The translations under genes and the position numbers were made by a program. Source: RGIG5472 sp051867615 (GTDB lineage: Bacteria > Bacillota > Clostridia > Oscillospirales > Oscillospiraceae). Taken from it: a stretch of 5,453 nucleotides of DNA. The notes beneath the pieces are model-generated. The model was given only the letters and a program-made list of their open reading frames with translations, had not been told where the DNA came from and made no database searches. The first letter of the stretch is position 1; each line of letters begins with the position of its first letter. The stretch is taken from the NCBI GenBank assembly GCA_051867615.1, contig JBJDYU010000004.1, forward strand, positions 1 to 5,453. Reading direction: 5' to 3'. Positions 4,529 to 5,453 of the stretch are shown here, piece after piece.

Positions 4529-5453
4529 ATGGAAACCTACGGACTGGAAAAGCTGGGTATCATCAATGCCTCTGCCGTGTACCGCAACCTCACGCCCGCC
4601 GCGCTGACGGAGCACGCGCTTCGCCGCGGTGAGGGCAGCCTGAGCAGCACCGGCGCGCTGGTGGTCAAGACCGGCAAGTACACCGGCCGCAGCGCCAACG
4701 ACAAGTTCATCGTGGATACGCCCGCCGTGCATGACGAGATCGCCTGGGGCAAGGTCAACCGCCCCATTGAGAAGGCCAAATTCGACGCCATTTACGGCAA
4801 GGTCGCGGCCTATCTGCAGAACAAGGAGATCTATATCTTCGACGGCTTTGCCGGCGCGGACCCCAAGTACACCAAGTCCTTCCGCATCGTCAACGAGCTG
4901 GCGTCCCAGAACCTGTTCATCCACCAGCTCCTGCGCCGCCCCACCCCCGCGCAGCTGGAGGGCTTTGAGGCGGACTTCACCATCATCGCCGCCCCCGGCT
5001 TCAAGTGCGTCCCTGAGCTCGACGGCACCCGCAGCGAGGCCGCCATCCTCGTGAACTACGAGGAAAAGCTGGTGGTCATCTGCGGCACCCAGTACGCGGG
5101 CGAGATCAAGAAGTCCGTGTTCTCCGTCATGAACTACCTCCTGCCCAAGGAGGGCGTGTTCCCCATGCACTGCTCCGCCAACATCGGCAAGGACGGCGAC
5201 AGCGCCGTGTTCTTCGGCCTCTCCGGCACCGGCAAGACCACCCTCTCCGCCGACCCCAACCGGATGCTCATCGGCGACGACGAGCACGGCTGGGCCGCGG
5301 ACTCTGTCTTTAACTTCGAGGGCGGCTGCTACGCCAAGTGCATCAACCTCTCCGCCGAAAAGGAGCCGGAGATCTACAACGCCATCAAGTTCGGCTCTCT
5401 GGTGGAGAACGTGGTCATGGACCCCGAGACCCGGGAGTTCGACTTCGACGACG
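4529..5453 (+). CDS. pckA: Phosphoenolpyruvate carboxykinase (ATP), N-terminal part (runs off right edge)
   Basis: The enzyme interconverts oxaloacetate + ATP and PEP + CO2 + ADP in the cytoplasm, in gluconeogenesis or, in many gut anaerobes, in CO2-fixing fermentation to succinate. The window holds 308 codons of about 530 and an unbroken frame. In order are the substrate-binding TGKYTGRSANDKF (48-60, Arg54), the metal and substrate-binding region GTQYAGEIKKS (186-196, Lys194/Lys195), MHCSANIG (213-220, His214), the P-loop kinase-1a motif GLSGTGKTTLS (230-240, Lys236) and the kinase-2 motif LIGDDEHGW (247-255, Asp250/Asp251). FNFEGGCYAK (261-270) follows. These mark the ATP-dependent rather than the GTP-dependent family. 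The C-terminal adenine-binding part is outside the window. The gene has its own near-consensus promoter flanked by an inverted repeat and an ideal Shine-Dalgarno sequence, so it is probably a separately regulated unit. Confidence 0.97.
   Translation, partial: METYGLEKLGIINASAVYRNLTPAALTEHALRRGEGSLSSTGALVVKTGKYTGRSANDKFIVDTPAVHDEIAWGKVNRPIEKAKFDAIYGKVAAYLQNKEIYIFDGFAGADPKYTKSFRIVNELASQNLFIHQLLRRPTPAQLEGFEADFTIIAAPGFKCVPELDGTRSEAAILVNYEEKLVVICGTQYAGEIKKSVFSVMNYLLPKEGVFPMHCSANIGKDGDSAVFFGLSGTGKTTLSADPNRMLIGDDEHGWAADSVFNFEGGCYAKCINLSAEKEPEIYNAIKFGSLVENVVMDPETREFDFDD

Noticed and set aside
4505..5287. Minus-strand open frame of 260 codons opposite pckA
   Set aside because: It is the complement of conserved PEP carboxykinase codons, and its composition is that of a shadow frame.

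Overview
The window looks like chromosomal DNA from a GC-rich anaerobic Firmicute, most likely a clostridium of the Oscillospiraceae/Ruminococcaceae type. The reasons are the holB-ricT (yaaT) gene pair typical of Firmicutes, strong GGAGG ribosome binding sites, TTG starts, sigma-A-like promoters in AT-rich gaps between very GC-rich genes, and the pairing of pyruvate phosphate dikinase with an ATP-type PEP carboxykinase. The family assignment is an inference; no rRNA gene or other taxonomic marker is present.

Layout. Bases 1-1077 (minus strand) hold the first 359 residues of pyruvate phosphate dikinase (ppdK); the rest lies beyond the left edge. A 260-base AT-rich divergent region (1078-1337) carries a convincing ppdK promoter on the minus strand, a probable extended -10 promoter for the rightward genes, and several short dyads. 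Rightward come holB (DNA polymerase III delta', 1338-2171) and ricT/yaaT (2168-3430), overlapping by 4 bases in TTGA. An 80-base gap with two GC-rich hairpins follows, then a Cof-type HAD phosphatase (3511-4365). A 163-base AT-richer gap has a near-consensus promoter bracketed by an 11-bp inverted repeat. It leads into the first 308 codons of ATP-dependent PEP carboxykinase (pckA, 4529 to the right edge).

How the genes fit together. holB and ricT are a translationally coupled housekeeping pair: one belongs to the replication clamp loader, the other is the PSP1-domain subunit of the Ric (Y) complex that in Bacillus subtilis works with RNase Y and affects development. The HAD gene probably receives read-through from them. 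The two flanking genes, ppdK and pckA, both act at the phosphoenolpyruvate node (pyruvate to/from PEP, oxaloacetate to/from PEP), but each has its own promoter and they point away from each other.

I see no phage, transposon, CRISPR, tRNA or rRNA, and no clearly new multi-gene system. The points most worth a second look are the inverted repeat around the pckA promoter, and the extra cysteine cluster and long basic tail of RicT.
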